A DNA stretch of 64,000 bases, from assembly GCA_005765155.1 (NCBI GenBank), contig VCCP01000002.1, positions 5,022,001-5,086,000 of the forward strand, read 5' to 3'. How positions within the stretch are numbered: position 1 is the stretch's first letter; each line of letters opens with the position of its first letter. The notes below the pieces were generated by a model that was not told where the DNA came from, searched no databases, and worked only from the letters and a program-made list of their open reading frames with translations. Shown here one piece after another: positions 1 to 11,600 of this stretch. The position numbers and the translations under genes were made by a program. The DNA is from Zelopaecilomyces penicillatus. Lineage: Eukaryota; Ascomycota; Sordariomycetes; Hypocreales; Pseudodiploosporaceae.

Positions 1-1586
1 GTCTTGGATTTGTCTCATCATTAATAATATCTGCACCGACGAGGAGAAGGGGAGGGGGGAGACAGGGAACTCGACTGGACGCGGCGGCCCTTTGCAGGAT
101 ATCCCATGCTGGATGCGCGCCAGGTCACGCTTTTCACCGGTGACGTGAATGGAGGTAATAAACGCTTGACAGCGAGGCGTTCTTGTGCGATGGAGATTAG
201 AGGCACCAAAAATTGCCAATATTGCAATTTCTCGTATGCATGGCCTGGTGATACGAAGAACCCAGCGGCGCGCAGCCATAGGAAACAGGTTGATTAGTGG
301 TGGTGATTACAGGATGGCCGAGCTTTTCCTTCTCTGTCAAATCAATGGTCGCAGATCGCTGAAGAGCGGGCGGCAGGGGCACGTTTTGATCTCCGCCATG
401 GACCAATTATGGAAGCAATGGGCTGTCAGTTGTCTGTTCCTCCAGCCAGTCCCACCCATCGCCTCTTTGTCGATATTGTTGTTGTTTCCCCGAGTAGCCG
501 CCCAGGTGCTCCCATCCTTGCCCAACTCGGCCTGGGAGGGTGTTTTTGGGGTGCAACGACCCAAGATGGAAACTGGCAGCAGACACATGGACACACGACA
601 CACGACACACGACACACACTCCCTAGGCAAAGGTGAAGGATGGATGGTTGATGATACGTAGCAGTCAGTTCGGACGTGGGGGATTCGCCAGAATTTGTTG
701 GCGCGACGACCAAGAATACGACAGCATCTAACCAGCCCAAAGGGGTAATGAGTTGATTTGACCAACTGATGATGACATTTGCCTGTTACGGACAGGGGAT
801 CCAAACATATGATCATCCTGCTCCTCCTCTTTTCCTCGTACTTGTAAACGGGGCATGTTGCCTAAACGAACGAGATCAGAGAGCTGAACCCCCCCCCATC
901 CAGCCTCAGACCCCGGTTCCTCCGTGAACGGCGCCTTTTTTTTCTATCTCTCGTCAGCTTCTACATACGTCGACAGTTAGAGCGAAGAAAATCAACTTTA
1001 AAACTTGGAAACACAGAAGCAGGCACTGCGTGGCATGCAGAAAACGCCAGCGCTACGGCGTGTTGCCATGGGAATTGCAAAGGGAGGATGGCGGATTGGA
1101 TGTTCGCGGCATCGGCATTGGAGTCATGGCAGCCGATAGAAAAAGCCTCTTTTTTTCTCTCTTAAGAAAGTACGCCAAAAGACAGACCAGACCAACCCCT
1201 CTGCGGCAGGCCAACATGATAGACATGCAGATAACAACAACACTTGCATATTCGTTCGGGACAATACCACATATTGCCACATAACTTTGCAGATCGACAC
1301 TCACACACACCCCATGTTCCCTTGGGTGATCGGCTGCGCTGCGCTGCACGGCCGGCAGAACCAAAACATGCATATCTGGTTTGTTAGGTAGGGAGTTGGT
1401 CTAGAGGTTAGTCAAGGTGGGGGAGGGTGTTGAATACGTGGCTGGGAACGGACTGTCTGGGTGTTCTCGACAAAAGCTGTTGGGTGCTGGTCTACAGACT
1501 CCAGGTTACGGGGGCAGGTATGTGGTTCATTCTGTGTGGTTCGTCACTAATACTGTACGTGTACATGTAGGTTGAGATTGGCTATT

Positions 1587-1627
1587 GTGAGTGTGAGTGA
1601 GTGAGTGAGTGAGTGAGTGAGTGAGTG
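1587..1627. repeat. (GTGA)n microsatellite
   Basis: About ten GTGA units in a row with one imperfect unit near the start, in non-coding sequence. Confidence 0.9.
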
Positions 1628-3805
1628 GCTTGATGAGCTGCCCAGAGTCGTAATGGGAGCTGGCAGACGGGACCCAGGGGTTGGGCTGAGGCACTGGTGA
1701 GGCAATCTCACAGACTAGCAGGGGAACCGCAGCCAGCGATCGAATGACGAGCTGTTGGCTTGGGGGCGCTTGGAAATAGTGGTGGTGGCACGAACCAGTC
1801 ACGCAAGGCCAGCAGCGGATGACATTCATCCCATCCAGAATAGGCTGGTAGATAGATGGTAGCTGGGCCAAGATGTGCCCTGGGTATTACGATTGCAGGA
1901 ACGGAGTCATCATGCAGGCACACACCACTGTTGCTGCACTGTACTGTAATTGCAACTACATGGAGACGTTGCCTACATTCATTACAGGCCGTTGTGTGAA
2001 CGGACAAGCCCGCCCACAATACACAATTCACAATACGAGAAAGATGGGCAATGCGAAACGGGTGCGTGGTAGCAGCGTCTCATCCCCCCTCCTCCGTGCC
2101 TATATTTGCACTTTGATCCGAAATACCACTGTGGGCAGTCGTGCTGTACAGTTACGTTTACAAACCAGGCCCAGGGATCCGGGAACAGGTCCCGGGCCAC
2201 CTTTCGTCCTCTCCCTGATTCTAGCGCGGGATCTAAAGTTATGTATCTCAGCGGGAACGTAAGACCGGAAGGGGAGGGGGGTTCACACTTTGTCGTGTTT
2301 TTCGTGTTTTGTCGGGTATTCCAAAAAAATCTCAGGCCGGGGTTTACTCCTAAAGGGCCGCCGCTTCCTGCGGGAGGCAGCCGTGGTGAGACAAGGGGAA
2401 GGGAGGGATTGAACTGGGGACTGTTTTGTTAGATGGGGCGATCGGATGTGAACAAAAAAGAGAAACAAGAGGGAAAACAGACGATCTGAAAAAAAAGAAA
2501 ATAAATTAGAATCAAACAAAAAAGTGAATGGCATTGTTGAAACCACCACCAGCCTTTTCTTTGCCGGGGGCCGACATCAGGGCTGCTTTGTCGCTTGTAA
2601 GCGATGTTCTCGACTTTGACCCTCCTCGATCGATTGATGTGAGTGAGGGCAATGAACCTTGCTTCCAGCGCATAATTACATCTACTTCTACACAAAAGAG
2701 AGGAGGGAGAGGCGAATACCTGACTGATGATCCATCCAACCAACCGTAAACTTTTTTCTCGTACCTGTAAATTAATCAATAAACGCTGGTGGCGCTGCCC
2801 AGCTTGGTCCTCCACGCCCCAAAAATACAAACGGCACCAACGGGAATAGGAATGCCTCCACCAATGTAGAAAAAACCAAAAAAAAAAGGGGGGGAGGGGC
2901 GCTTCGGCACTCGTAACGTAGGCGGGTGAGCGCCCAGGCACACAGCGCCTGTATGGACACACTATGGAGGTATAGAGGGCCACTCACCCACTATGGGGAG
3001 CAACCACGAGAGCCACTACAGGCCCTCCATGCCAAACAGGGGGCACTATCAGAGCCTATCAGGGCTCCATAGGTGGTGTAGCGGCCACTGTGCCTGAGCG
3101 CCTGTCTATTTAAAACCGGTAAAAGCGGAGCTAGATCGGAGCGACGGAATTTGGGCTGCATGACGGAAGTGAGCGCAAAGAGAAATAACGCCAATGACTG
3201 CCCAATGATACGGTGCCAAATCGAGTAAAAAGTGAGTGGATGTACATACCTAATCCGTACGTACTGTAGTCTGCTGCCACCATCACCTCCCCAACGGCGG
3301 CGCCGCGGGAGGGGTGTGTGGATTAGCATGGGTTGGTTTTTGTTGCTATTACAGGCACAGGAGGAAGAAGAAGAATAACGAGCATTAACCGATGCGAACG
3401 AGGAGGAGGAAGAGGAAGACGAGGAACCAGGGGGTGTGTGATCAGAGAGAATGACGCGAGGGGACTGAGAAAGAGAGCAAAACCCAAAAAAGGCAAAGCA
3501 AAACGCCAGCCTCTGGTGTCTTGAAAGCTGAGTGAGTCGAGTCGAGTCTCTTTTCTTTTTTGTTATGCAACACACAGGCAAGACAGAGAGAGAGCCAGAG
3601 AGATGGATACAAACAACCCTGGTCCTTGAACCAATGATGACTTTTCAGCCTGGCTGAGTAGATGAAAAAAAAAAAAACCAGTAGAGAATGTGAGAATGAG
3701 AGTGTGTGAGGATACCCCATGGCAACCGATCTGGTGTGTTGCTTCGTAACCACTCGTGGCGATTGCGTGCGTCCACATACACACACACCCCCCCGAGTCC
3801 CCGAA

Positions 3806-3811
3806 TATAAA
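3806..3811 (+). promoter_or_regulatory. TATA box candidate for the GPI-protein gene
   Basis: TATAAA lies about 340 bp before the start codon at 4153. It is followed by a C/A/T-rich, G-poor stretch typical of leaders of highly expressed fungal genes. Placement alone supports it; the transcription start is not known. Confidence 0.4.
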
Positions 3812-4152
3812 GGATGACAAGAGGTGCCATGGCGTTCATTCGTATTTTGGAAGCCAGATCCCATCAATCACCCAATCCCCTCCTTGTTACGAAACGAACC
3901 TCTTTGAACCCACCCACCCACACACACAACACACACTTACCATACCATACCACCCACACCACCAACAAACCATACCTACCCATCTATCTATCCGCAAACG
4001 CATATATATCGGCCTTGGCCCTCCTCCTTTCAGACATCCTTTCTTCTCTACCTCTCACACTCAAACTTCAGAACCACCACCATTCGTTTCACTCATAACA
4101 ATTAATACACATTCGCTAAAACAAAACAACAAACATCCACAACCCGCCGAAA

Positions 4153-4860
4153 ATGCGTTCTGTTGCCATCATCGCTGCCGCTCTGGCCGTTGCCGCCCCG
4201 GCCTTTGCCACCGATTACCCGGTGCCTACTGTTGGTTATCCTGAGCCTACTACCCTAACTCCTGAGTACCCGCAACCTCCTACTGAGACTCCCACGCCGG
4301 AATACCCTCAGCCTCCCACCGAGACTCCTACTCCTGAGTACCCTCAGCCTCCTACTGAGACTCCTACTCCCGAGTACCCTCTGCCTCCTACCGACACTGG
4401 ATATCCTCAGCCTCCTACCGACACTGAGTATCCTCAACCTCCCACCGACACCGAGTATCCTCAGCCTCCCACCGATACTAGCTACCCTCAGCCCCCTACC
4501 GACACTGGCTACCCTCAGCCTCCTACTACTGAGTATCCTCAGCCTCCCACCACTACTGAGTACCCTCAGCCTCCTACCACCGAGTATCCTCAGCCTCCTA
4601 CCACTGAGTATCCTCAACCTCCTACCACTGAATACCCTCAGCCTCCCACCACCATCTCCACCATCATCGTCCAGCCCACCTACCCCGTGCCTTCCAACCC
4701 TCCCGTGCCTACTGGCAACGGCACCGTCACCCCCGGCTACCCTCAGCCTACCGGCCCTCCCACCGTTCCTCCTGTCAACGCTGCCGCTGGCCTCCAGAGC
4801 AAGTGGATCGGTATGGGCGCTGCTGTCGTCCTCACTGCCCTTACCGGATTCTTCCTGTAA
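4153..4860 (+). CDS. Tyr-Pro-repeat GPI-anchored cell wall protein
   Basis: Intronless gene for 235 residues. Residues 1-19 form a signal peptide (hydrophobic Ala/Val core ending AFA). The body is almost entirely a tandem repeat built on YPQPPT, about 18 Tyr-Pro units in three spacer classes: ETPTPE early, DT(E/G/S) in the middle, TE/TTE late. It is followed by a short Pro/Thr/Gly stretch with one N-glycosylation sequon (NGT). The last ~27 residues fit a GPI signal: a candidate omega site near Asn209 in an NAAAG context, a short polar spacer, and a hydrophobic tail ending GFFL. The mature protein should be an O-mannosylated, extended Pro/Thr-rich wall or adhesin-stalk protein with periodic Tyr that could crosslink. 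No enzymatic or ligand-binding domain is visible. The codons are well ordered (CCT/CAG/ACC bias), which suggests strong expression. Confidence 0.85.
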   Translation: MRSVAIIAAALAVAAPAFATDYPVPTVGYPEPTTLTPEYPQPPTETPTPEYPQPPTETPTPEYPQPPTETPTPEYPLPPTDTGYPQPPTDTEYPQPPTDTEYPQPPTDTSYPQPPTDTGYPQPPTTEYPQPPTTTEYPQPPTTEYPQPPTTEYPQPPTTEYPQPPTTISTIIVQPTYPVPSNPPVPTGNGTVTPGYPQPTGPPTVPPVNAAAGLQSKWIGMGAAVVLTALTGFFL

Positions 4861-5409
4861 GGGAGTTTCATCACACAGGACCGCAGGACACGGCCACCCC
4901 ACTGGGGATCATCATGTCTTGTCGTTGTTGAAAGAGAGACACTTCCCTGTTTGGGGGGGGGGAAGATGCATGTGAGATTTTGACTCGGCGTTTTCTAATT
5001 GGGGTGAGGGGTGATTTCGTTTTGGACGCAACAACAACTCTCCGCTGGAAGCAAGAAAAATCTACATCCATTCCACTGTGAAAAACCATGTAGTATAGGC
5101 GGGGATGGGAAGCAGACCATTTGGTGAATGGGTTAATGCGGTGCATGAGGGAAATGTGCAAATGGCTTTTTTCTAGTGTGCTGGGGGGTTAGGAATCAGG
5201 TCCTAGTAATAATTAGCTAGCTAATGCAAGGAATAGACCGACTGTTGATTATACTTGAATATTTCCTCTTTCGTGATTCAACATTGTAATTTGTTGAAAG
5301 CTAAAAAAGTCTCCAGAGTTGCTATTGACACCGCATAAAGCTCGATCTGTTGGCCCTCCTCCCTACATTCCCTTACATTCCCCACTCTCAACCTCTTATG
5401 CATCTTTAT
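4861..5409. other. intergenic, no gene seen
   Basis: 3' flank shared by two convergent genes. No conserved frame is seen. The stretch is AT-rich after 5160. Confidence 0.6.
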
Positions 5410-6085
5410 TCACTTATACTTTTCACTGGCGGCCCGCGTACATGCCGTAAATTTGTCAAAGTCACGCACAAGACGCGGAAAGTCTTTTATCTTCTCCAGA
5501 GTCTGGGCCTTCAGTTCCACCGCCCTCGCATCCCGAGGGTCAGCAGGATCCATGGGGCCGTCGGTCTTGCTGCTCCCTCCGTTGCCGCTGCCGCCCTGAC
5601 TCTTGGACCAGTGCTCGTTCATGGTGAAATGCCTGCTTAGGAATTCCTCATAGTCGGCTTTTCGAAGGGTGTTCTGTTATGAACATACGAGGTAAAGAGT
5701 GTTATGTGTTAATTACATATTGATTCTCATTATTCTTGCCGTTTTCATTGTAGCGGCGAAAATAAAAAGGATAAAGCAGAATGGAATGAATGAATGAATG
5801 TCTTTGTAGTAGAGGTGTGTGTATGTGAGTGTGTTTGAGAAGGGGGGGTTTAGGAAGTCAATGCCATTCATTCTTCTCACCTTGACCAAAGAGCCATATC
5901 GCACAATGAACAGCAGAGTGTCATCAGCGTATCCCGGTACATTCAGCAGAGCGTCGTTGAACTCTGCCGCTCGCTTATTACCCTCACAATCTTTCTGACT
6001 CATACTCTCTCTCTCTCTCTGTCGACAGCCCCCAACTGCGTGGCGGCGGTTGTGCAACTTGTGCTGTTTGGCTGAGTTCCGATAT
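5410..6085 (-). CDS. hypothetical protein, 3' exons only resolved
   Basis: Two exons on the minus strand join cleanly. One is 6085-5881, with TTTCAG before it and GTGAGA after it. The other is 5673-5410, preceded by TAACAG, in phase 0, with stop TGA at 5412-5410. Together they give about 156 residues rich in Lys/Arg/Glu. A central segment reads VPGYADDTLLFIVRYGSLVK; a Gly/Ser linker and a charged C-terminal helix follow. The first exon must end in phase 2 upstream of 6085. A frame beginning MAGMSAF at 6513 is a candidate, but I could not fix a donor, so the start is unresolved. I recognise no domain. The clean exon join and amphipathic composition argue for a real gene. Confidence 0.4.
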
Positions 6086-7287
6086 CTGAAAGCGGCTATA
6101 TGTCAGGAATCAAGGGACGATGACGCCCAGACAAGGGAACCCCGTCTCTCGGATTACTTTTCTGACACACATACACACGGTCTTTCTTGGGAGCTGTAAT
6201 TTGATCGAGGCCTTGGACGAGGAGGGGGGGGGTGGTGGTTGGGGCTGGAAATCCTGCTGACGATACGATGCCCGCGGAAAGGCGCAATGTTGCGTGAATG
6301 ATGAACCGAATCAGATGCCAGCGACGGCATTCCAGTCACACACGGAGGCAGCCTGAGCATCCCGGGCTGCGCCACCTGCGGCGCAAAACCTGTAGATACC
6401 GCCTTCAGCGAACACTGCTCCGCCACACTGATGCTGTTGATACCAAGTTCTTTGTCCATCATAGTGCTGATACTAATTACTACTGAGGCACTGAATGCAG
6501 ACATACCAGCCAAACTGCTAATCTAGCAGTCTATTTTCATCAAAAGAGCTGTTTTGATGACTACAAAGTATTAATAGGTTACCCCTCCCCATAATGACGA
6601 TGCTCTCATTGCGCTTGGATACGAGCACATTTGAATAGTGCTAGTTGATTTATTACAAACATTGAGCCAAAGCGGTAATTAATATGTAGCCAATGACTCC
6701 AACCAGTACCCCATTTTCATCCATGTGCACGAGCATCAACGCACACACACCAGGCCTTATTCTCTGCAGAAGCGAGCAACCAAGACACACCCTACGTCTG
6801 AGTCGCTTACGCTTGCCAACCCGATAGACAAGGTATCAGGGGGGGGGGGGCGGATAGAGAGGGTTCAGTCCCTCTTCTCTAGAAACAATCGCCTATCGCC
6901 CTTCTGGTTCAGGCGCCCTCCCCTCTCAGGCTCCCCCCTTGCTTTCATGGTATCAATCGTCGCGGTTCCTTGGTTCTTTTGGTTTCGCAAAACTTAATAC
7001 AGAGCCTGGCAAAGATGAACAAGGCACAAGCTTCAAGCGAGGGACACATAACCCGGTGAAAGGGACTTTGTGTGGGAATTTTCCCAAACAAATGCACGCA
7101 CTGGCCCTCGGGTGCAGCCGCATTGAGTCTTCTCCCTGTCGATTGCTGCCATCAATGCGCTTCTATAACGGCGGCTCTATTATGCAACAGCTAAAAGAAA
7201 AAGAAAAAAAGGGCCTCTTGCTAACTGTTGGTTCTTTCCAAAAGCACAACGGCCTTCATCACGTCATCTGTCACATGTTTACGCGCA
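6086..7287. other. mostly intergenic; may contain the missing 5' exon of the preceding gene
   Basis: A minus-strand frame at 6513-6154 could contribute the 5' exon of the hypothetical gene. Otherwise no coding signal is seen. A run of 12 G lies at 6839-6850. Confidence 0.4.
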
Positions 7288-8748
7288 TCATGATCCCATG
7301 GGCTTTCGTCCAGTGATGAAGCGATAGCTTGTGATAAGCCGGAGGTCTCGGTTTCGGAATTCTCGCTTCACGCCTTCCATCAGAATGCTCGCCTGTTCGT
7401 TGGAGTAATTCAAAACACGGGTGAAGAGCGCTGGAGTGTGAGAATCCACCGACATCTGCATGTGGATTAACTCGAACTTGCCCAGCTCCTTAAGTTGAGG
7501 GTCCTTAGCCCATGGACCGATCGGAATCTACAGTAGGATCTCCAGTTAGCGCATATCAACTCGCAGTCATGATGCTAGGAAACTGTATGGGGGGTTCTTC
7601 TCCCCTGGAAGAGTGCTGCATGAGACGCAATCGGCGGCATGAAAAACTCCGCTGGGGAAGAGGGGAGGGGGGATAGGAGGACCAGTTACTCCAAGTGCAC
7701 ACATACCCTGTGTATTCGCTCCTGGACATCCTCGAAACCAGCATCGATCATCCACTGTTTCTGGTACCTGGCAACATTGATTTGCTTTCCGTACATCTTG
7801 CTTGCAACGTCCAGCTTCTCAACCCATTCCATTGTCCATGGCGCGCGGTCACAGCTGTCATCGTCGCTAAAGATCCAGGCGTCATACTCTTGCATCTCTA
7901 CCCAGCCACCTGGCTTGAGGTTTTCCATAACCTGTTGGTAGAAGCGAGGCCAGTCGGCCGAAGTACCAGACAGGGCTCGCCCGTGGATGTAATCGAACTT
8001 TTCATCCTCGCGGTAGGTCCACTCATCCTCGTAGTCGTCTACGTGAAATACACAGTTGTTCGGCACCCATTCTGGCTGGATGGGGGATAGATCAACACCG
8101 GCAACCGATGCCGTGGGGATCTCGTCAGCGACATCAATAGCCCATATGCCCGTACCCGTTCCTAAATCGAGAATTCGCAGCTCTGGGACAGACCCGGGGG
8201 CAGGCAATGACGCGGCGTAGAGACGTCCGCCCAAGAGGAGGCGCCAAATATGGTGCTGGAGGTCCAAGCGGTCTTGCTCCTGAGAATCATTTGGCAGAAC
8301 ATATTGGCCCTCGCGATACGCATGGTATCGACGGCCGTTTTCATATTGGTAGTCGTAGATGGACGACGTCACCGACCCAGTGTAGGCTGTGTCATGATCC
8401 GATGCGTAGGCTGAGTCGCCGTCCCCGTTATCTTCGTACGCCTCTGTCTGCCACACAACGTGAGCGGGAATGCGGCAACGGGTGACGGCATCTGTCACAG
8501 GCACTTACGTCCACCTGGAGCGGCTCTGGGGCATCACCCGCGGCCTCGGGATCCGATTTAGGGCTGAGGCTGGCGCTGGATTTGACTTCGGCATCAGCTC
8601 TGGCACTGATACTGACAGTAACACCAGCATCGGTGTCGTGGTCTATCTCTGTAGATGCTGGGTTGAGAAGCTGGTCGAGAGTGGGAGCGAATCGGCGCGG
8701 GCCTTCGGCATCGGCCGCCTGCTCTTCTTTATTTTCAGGAGAAGACAT
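7288..8748 (-). CDS. LaeA-like SAM-dependent methyltransferase
   Basis: Three exons on the minus strand: 8748-8509, 8447-7707 and 7527-7288, all joining in phase 0, encoding 406 residues. The introns are 61 bp (GTAAGT...CAG) and 179 bp (GTATGT...TAG). The N-terminal ~80 residues are acidic and disordered. A class I methyltransferase fold follows, with SAM motif I LDLGTGTGIWAIDVADE at ~173-189 and the downstream GVDLSPIQP and NLKPGGWVEMQEYD motifs usual in this family. The C-terminus ends RFITGRKPMGS, as in many LaeA-like proteins. The family contains LaeA, a velvet-complex regulator of secondary metabolism, but also many paralogues of unknown substrate. This one is not next to a biosynthetic cluster, so I would not call it LaeA itself. 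The start at 8748 was chosen because it opens a continuous exon 1 in frame with the first intron. Confidence 0.88.
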
Positions 8749-9507
8749 GGTGCAATCATTCAACGTCGCACGGCCAGACGCATTGCAAAAGTTGCGGTGG
8801 ATATTATGAGCTCTCTGCCGCCAACTAGCTACAGGATGGCAGAATAAGAAAAAAGGATTGGATGGATAAGGTGAGATTGAGAAGTGAGAGGGCACGGGGC
8901 AGAAAGGTGAGAGAGTCTGTGGGTTCCCCCAGCTCAGGTGTTCTCAGTTGAACCAGTTGCCGCCCCCACAGCGCCGTGGTGGTGCACTTGGCGCTCTCCA
9001 GGCCGGCTCTTGACGCCTGTAAATTAATATCAATCAATGTATTTGATGTCTGGTACCCGACTGTTTATCAATCCCCCCCCTGTGGAGATCGGCGCGAAGC
9101 GAGGATAGCGGCGACCAGGCGAGGTTTAATAGGCTATCAATGCTACTGGCGAGAACAACCAGTTGAAGCGCTCTCGTGATTTCGTTTCAAGAGACTGGAG
9201 AAAGAGATCTGAAAGAGAAGTTGCCACAATGAAGACCGGGGATGTGAACAAAGGGTAGTTTCCTCCGGCGTAGTGTCTTGTTTCTGTCGGGGTCCAATTG
9301 GAGCCAAGAGCTGTACTTGTGATAGCCTGCCACAGTTAGTGTTGAATTAGAGATGCCTAGTTAGCCCTCATCCGTATTAGATCATCATTTGTTTAGGCAT
9401 GAAGAATCAAAGTAATAACCCTACTCCGTCGTTTGACAACGTCTACCAAAAGCAAACCATTCATAATGATTATAGTGTCGAGAGTAGTCTAAATTGAAGC
9501 CTTGAGA
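8749..9507. other. intergenic, no gene seen
   Basis: Upstream flank of the methyltransferase gene. No conserved frame was found on either strand. Confidence 0.55.
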
Positions 9508-9732
9508 TTAATACGGTCGCTCTCCTGGCTCCCTACTTTCTAGATGAAGCCCCATCAAATGTCCGAATGCTAACCCCGCCTTCATCAGACCACCGAAGAT
9601 AGCGTCTCTAATGGTGGCCAATCGCCTGTGGCTTTGGGTCTCTCCATGGATGTAACCCCCTGTAGAAACAAAACTTAAAAGGGCCGCAATCCCAGCACTC
9701 AGGTACCAGTGGAGGTAGCATGTACCTGAACT
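9508..9732 (-). CDS. possible 3' exon of a small membrane protein gene
   Basis: A minus-strand frame, open without an ATG, ends with TAA at 9510-9508. It reads through a plausible acceptor (GTTCAG at about 9733) into roughly 74 residues. It starts with a hydrophobic stretch (YLSAGIAALLSFVSTGGYI) and continues with an amphipathic segment containing RDAIFGGLMKAGLAFGHLMG. The composition looks like real protein with one membrane helix and a Gly-rich second segment. No upstream exon could be fixed, and no family is recognised. Confidence 0.3.
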   Translation of the reverse strand, partial: SSGTCYLHWYLSAGIAALLSFVSTGGYIHGETQSHRRLATIRDAIFGGLMKAGLAFGHLMGLHLESREPGERPY

Positions 9733-10403
9733 TTGTTTTACACAGCTGTGGTCATGAAATGTTGTTGGTTGTCGTGCAGAACATGATGTAGGAGTTTAGC
9801 CTTGAACGGCAAAGTCTAAAAATAAACCGTAGACTGCATATGAACCCTGAAAGCGCCTCGAATATATGGAATATTTCCAGCTTCTTTTCTCCTCCAAATA
9901 TCAAGGGCATGGCTGGTGAATTGTCGAGGAACAACCGCACTCAACGAGAACGATGAAGATGGTCGTAGTGAGGTACCAGTACTACTACCTGCTACTAGCA
10001 CCCAAGACCCTCTCTCCCACTTGAGCTGTTGACGTGGCGTCTCGTCTGCGACGCTGGCGCTATTGGGCTACCGAGCTGGACACACATGGCCTTTGGAGAG
10101 GAAATCAAAGCGGCACCAAAGCCAAGTTCCGCCTACGAAGCGACAATGCTCGTCATAATGTTACCAATAATGGCCCTGTGCATGCCGACTGACCCACGTC
10201 TGTCGCTGGGGCGTCCCGACAAACCGGTAAACTCTTCCAGCTGAAGTGTCGAAGGTCCCCAACCTGGCTCGTCCATTCGATCCATTCGATTGCTTTCAAA
10301 CAATGAGGGAGCCTATGACGCCTGGCTACCACTACCCCCTCAATCGACAGCGAAATATCGTCAATCAGCTCTCTAGTTTTGCCCTTTAGCTCCTGCGGAA
10401 AAG
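9733..10403. other. intergenic, no gene resolved
   Basis: May include an unresolved 5' exon of the small minus-strand gene, and the promoter of the NmrA-like gene that starts at 10404. Nothing else is supported. Confidence 0.45.
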
Positions 10404-11600
10404 ATGACTTTGGAAAAGTCCAAAATTGCCTGCGTTGCCGGCGCCACAGGCAACCAAGGCGGCTCGGTTGCGCGCAGATTCCTCGATGCGGGCTTCCATG
10501 TTCGCGCCATTACCCGGAATATCGACTCCGATGCAGCGCAGAAGCTCGCCAGTCTTGGAGCCGAGCTGATCAAAGCTGATCTAGACGATGTCTCAAGCCT
10601 CGAATCAGCCTTTGCTGGCGCCAATGTCATCTTTAGCGTTACCAATTACTGGGAGCCCTTCTTCCGCCCAGATTGCCGCGAGGCGGCTAACAACCAAGGC
10701 ATCTCGTGCCGCCGCTTTGCTTACGATGTCGAGTATCGTCAAGGGAAAAACATTGCAGATGCTGCTTCAAAGACTGTCGACTCGCTGGATCAGAACGGGT
10801 TTCTGGTCTCAACATTGAGCCATGCCGGCAAGTGCAGTGGAGGCAGGCTAAAGGAGCTATATCACTTTGATGCCAAAGCCGATGTATTTCCAACCTATGC
10901 CGAAGAGAGATACCCAGAGCTTGTAGCCAAGATGTCGTGTATACACACGGGGTTTTTCTATACCAGCTTCAACATTCTTCCCCACTCATATTTCGGCAGA
11001 GTAAGTTGGATTTAACTCGCCTGTGCCATTGTCCTTTCTGTGTTGTGTGTGCCAGTTCTGATACGAATATTAGCTGCCTGATGATAGCATCGAAATGGCG
11101 TTTCCCACGTCTCCAAATAAGTTGATTCCTCACTTGATTCCAGGGGATGACATGGGCTCGTTCACGTATGCCGTATACCAGATGCCCCCTGGCAAAGCAT
11201 ACATGGCAGCGGGAACTATATGCAGTTGGTCGGATTTCATACAAACCTGGAGCCGGGTTGCCGGATACCCTGCGACTTACAGAGAGATTTCAATCGAGGA
11301 GATGATCTCAAAAACACCAGATGCTGAAACCGGCGCTGAGGTAGCAGACATGTTTGCGTACAGTTCGAATCCTGGCTACGATGGAGGCATGAAGCTTTTG
11401 GTAGCTGAAGACATTAGAAAGGTACGCAATTTCATCCTCACATGATGGTCCTAGAGAGCTTGAGAGGCTGATACGTCTACACCCAGGCGGGAATTGAATG
11501 CCCGATGACCACGTGGGAAGACTGGGCAGCGAAACAGGATTGGACTGCCACTCTAGGCCGCTTACACTCCATTCCTGTCAATTCCACTCCTCTCAATTGA
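10404..11600 (+). CDS. NmrA-like NAD(P)-binding family protein
   Basis: Three exons, 10404-11000, 11074-11421 and 11487-11600, all phase 0, encode 352 residues. The introns are 73 and 65 bp with GTAAGT and GTACGC donors. The N-terminus carries the atypical short-chain dehydrogenase Rossmann motif GATGNQGG (residues 13-20), followed by DLDDVSSLESAFAGANVIFSVT and NYWEP, typical of the NmrA/HSCARG group. Members sense NAD(P)(H) redox state (NmrA, a regulator of nitrogen metabolite repression) or act as redox-dependent regulators. The catalytic Tyr-x3-Lys of true SDR enzymes is not evident, which favours a regulatory role. The exon 1/2 junction yields YFGRLPDDSIEM, as expected for the family. It does not stand next to a nitrogen regulator, so its partner is unknown. 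Confidence 0.85.

Larger units (their letters stand above)
1..4152. other. gene-poor region with no recognised gene
   Basis: No reading frame here looks like a conserved protein. The open frames are short, low-complexity and overlap on both strands. A (GTGA)n microsatellite lies at 1587-1627 and many poly-A/T and CT-rich stretches are present. The last ~270 bp (about 3880-4150) are C/A-rich and probably form the promoter and leader of the downstream cell wall protein gene. Confidence 0.6.

Noticed and set aside
2991..3581. 196-residue minus-strand frame in the left gene-poor region
   Set aside because: Ser/Arg-rich low-complexity sequence from CT/GA-rich DNA; no domain-like pattern.
4240..4660. 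Regular ~24-36 bp repeats that could suggest a CRISPR array
   Set aside because: The repeats are in-frame codons for YPQPPT with no unique spacers, and the genome is eukaryotic.
4255..4902. 215-residue open frame on the minus strand over the repeat protein gene
   Set aside because: It is the antisense of a codon-periodic repeat, giving Arg/Leu-rich nonsense. The plus strand has signal peptide, repeat and GPI tail.
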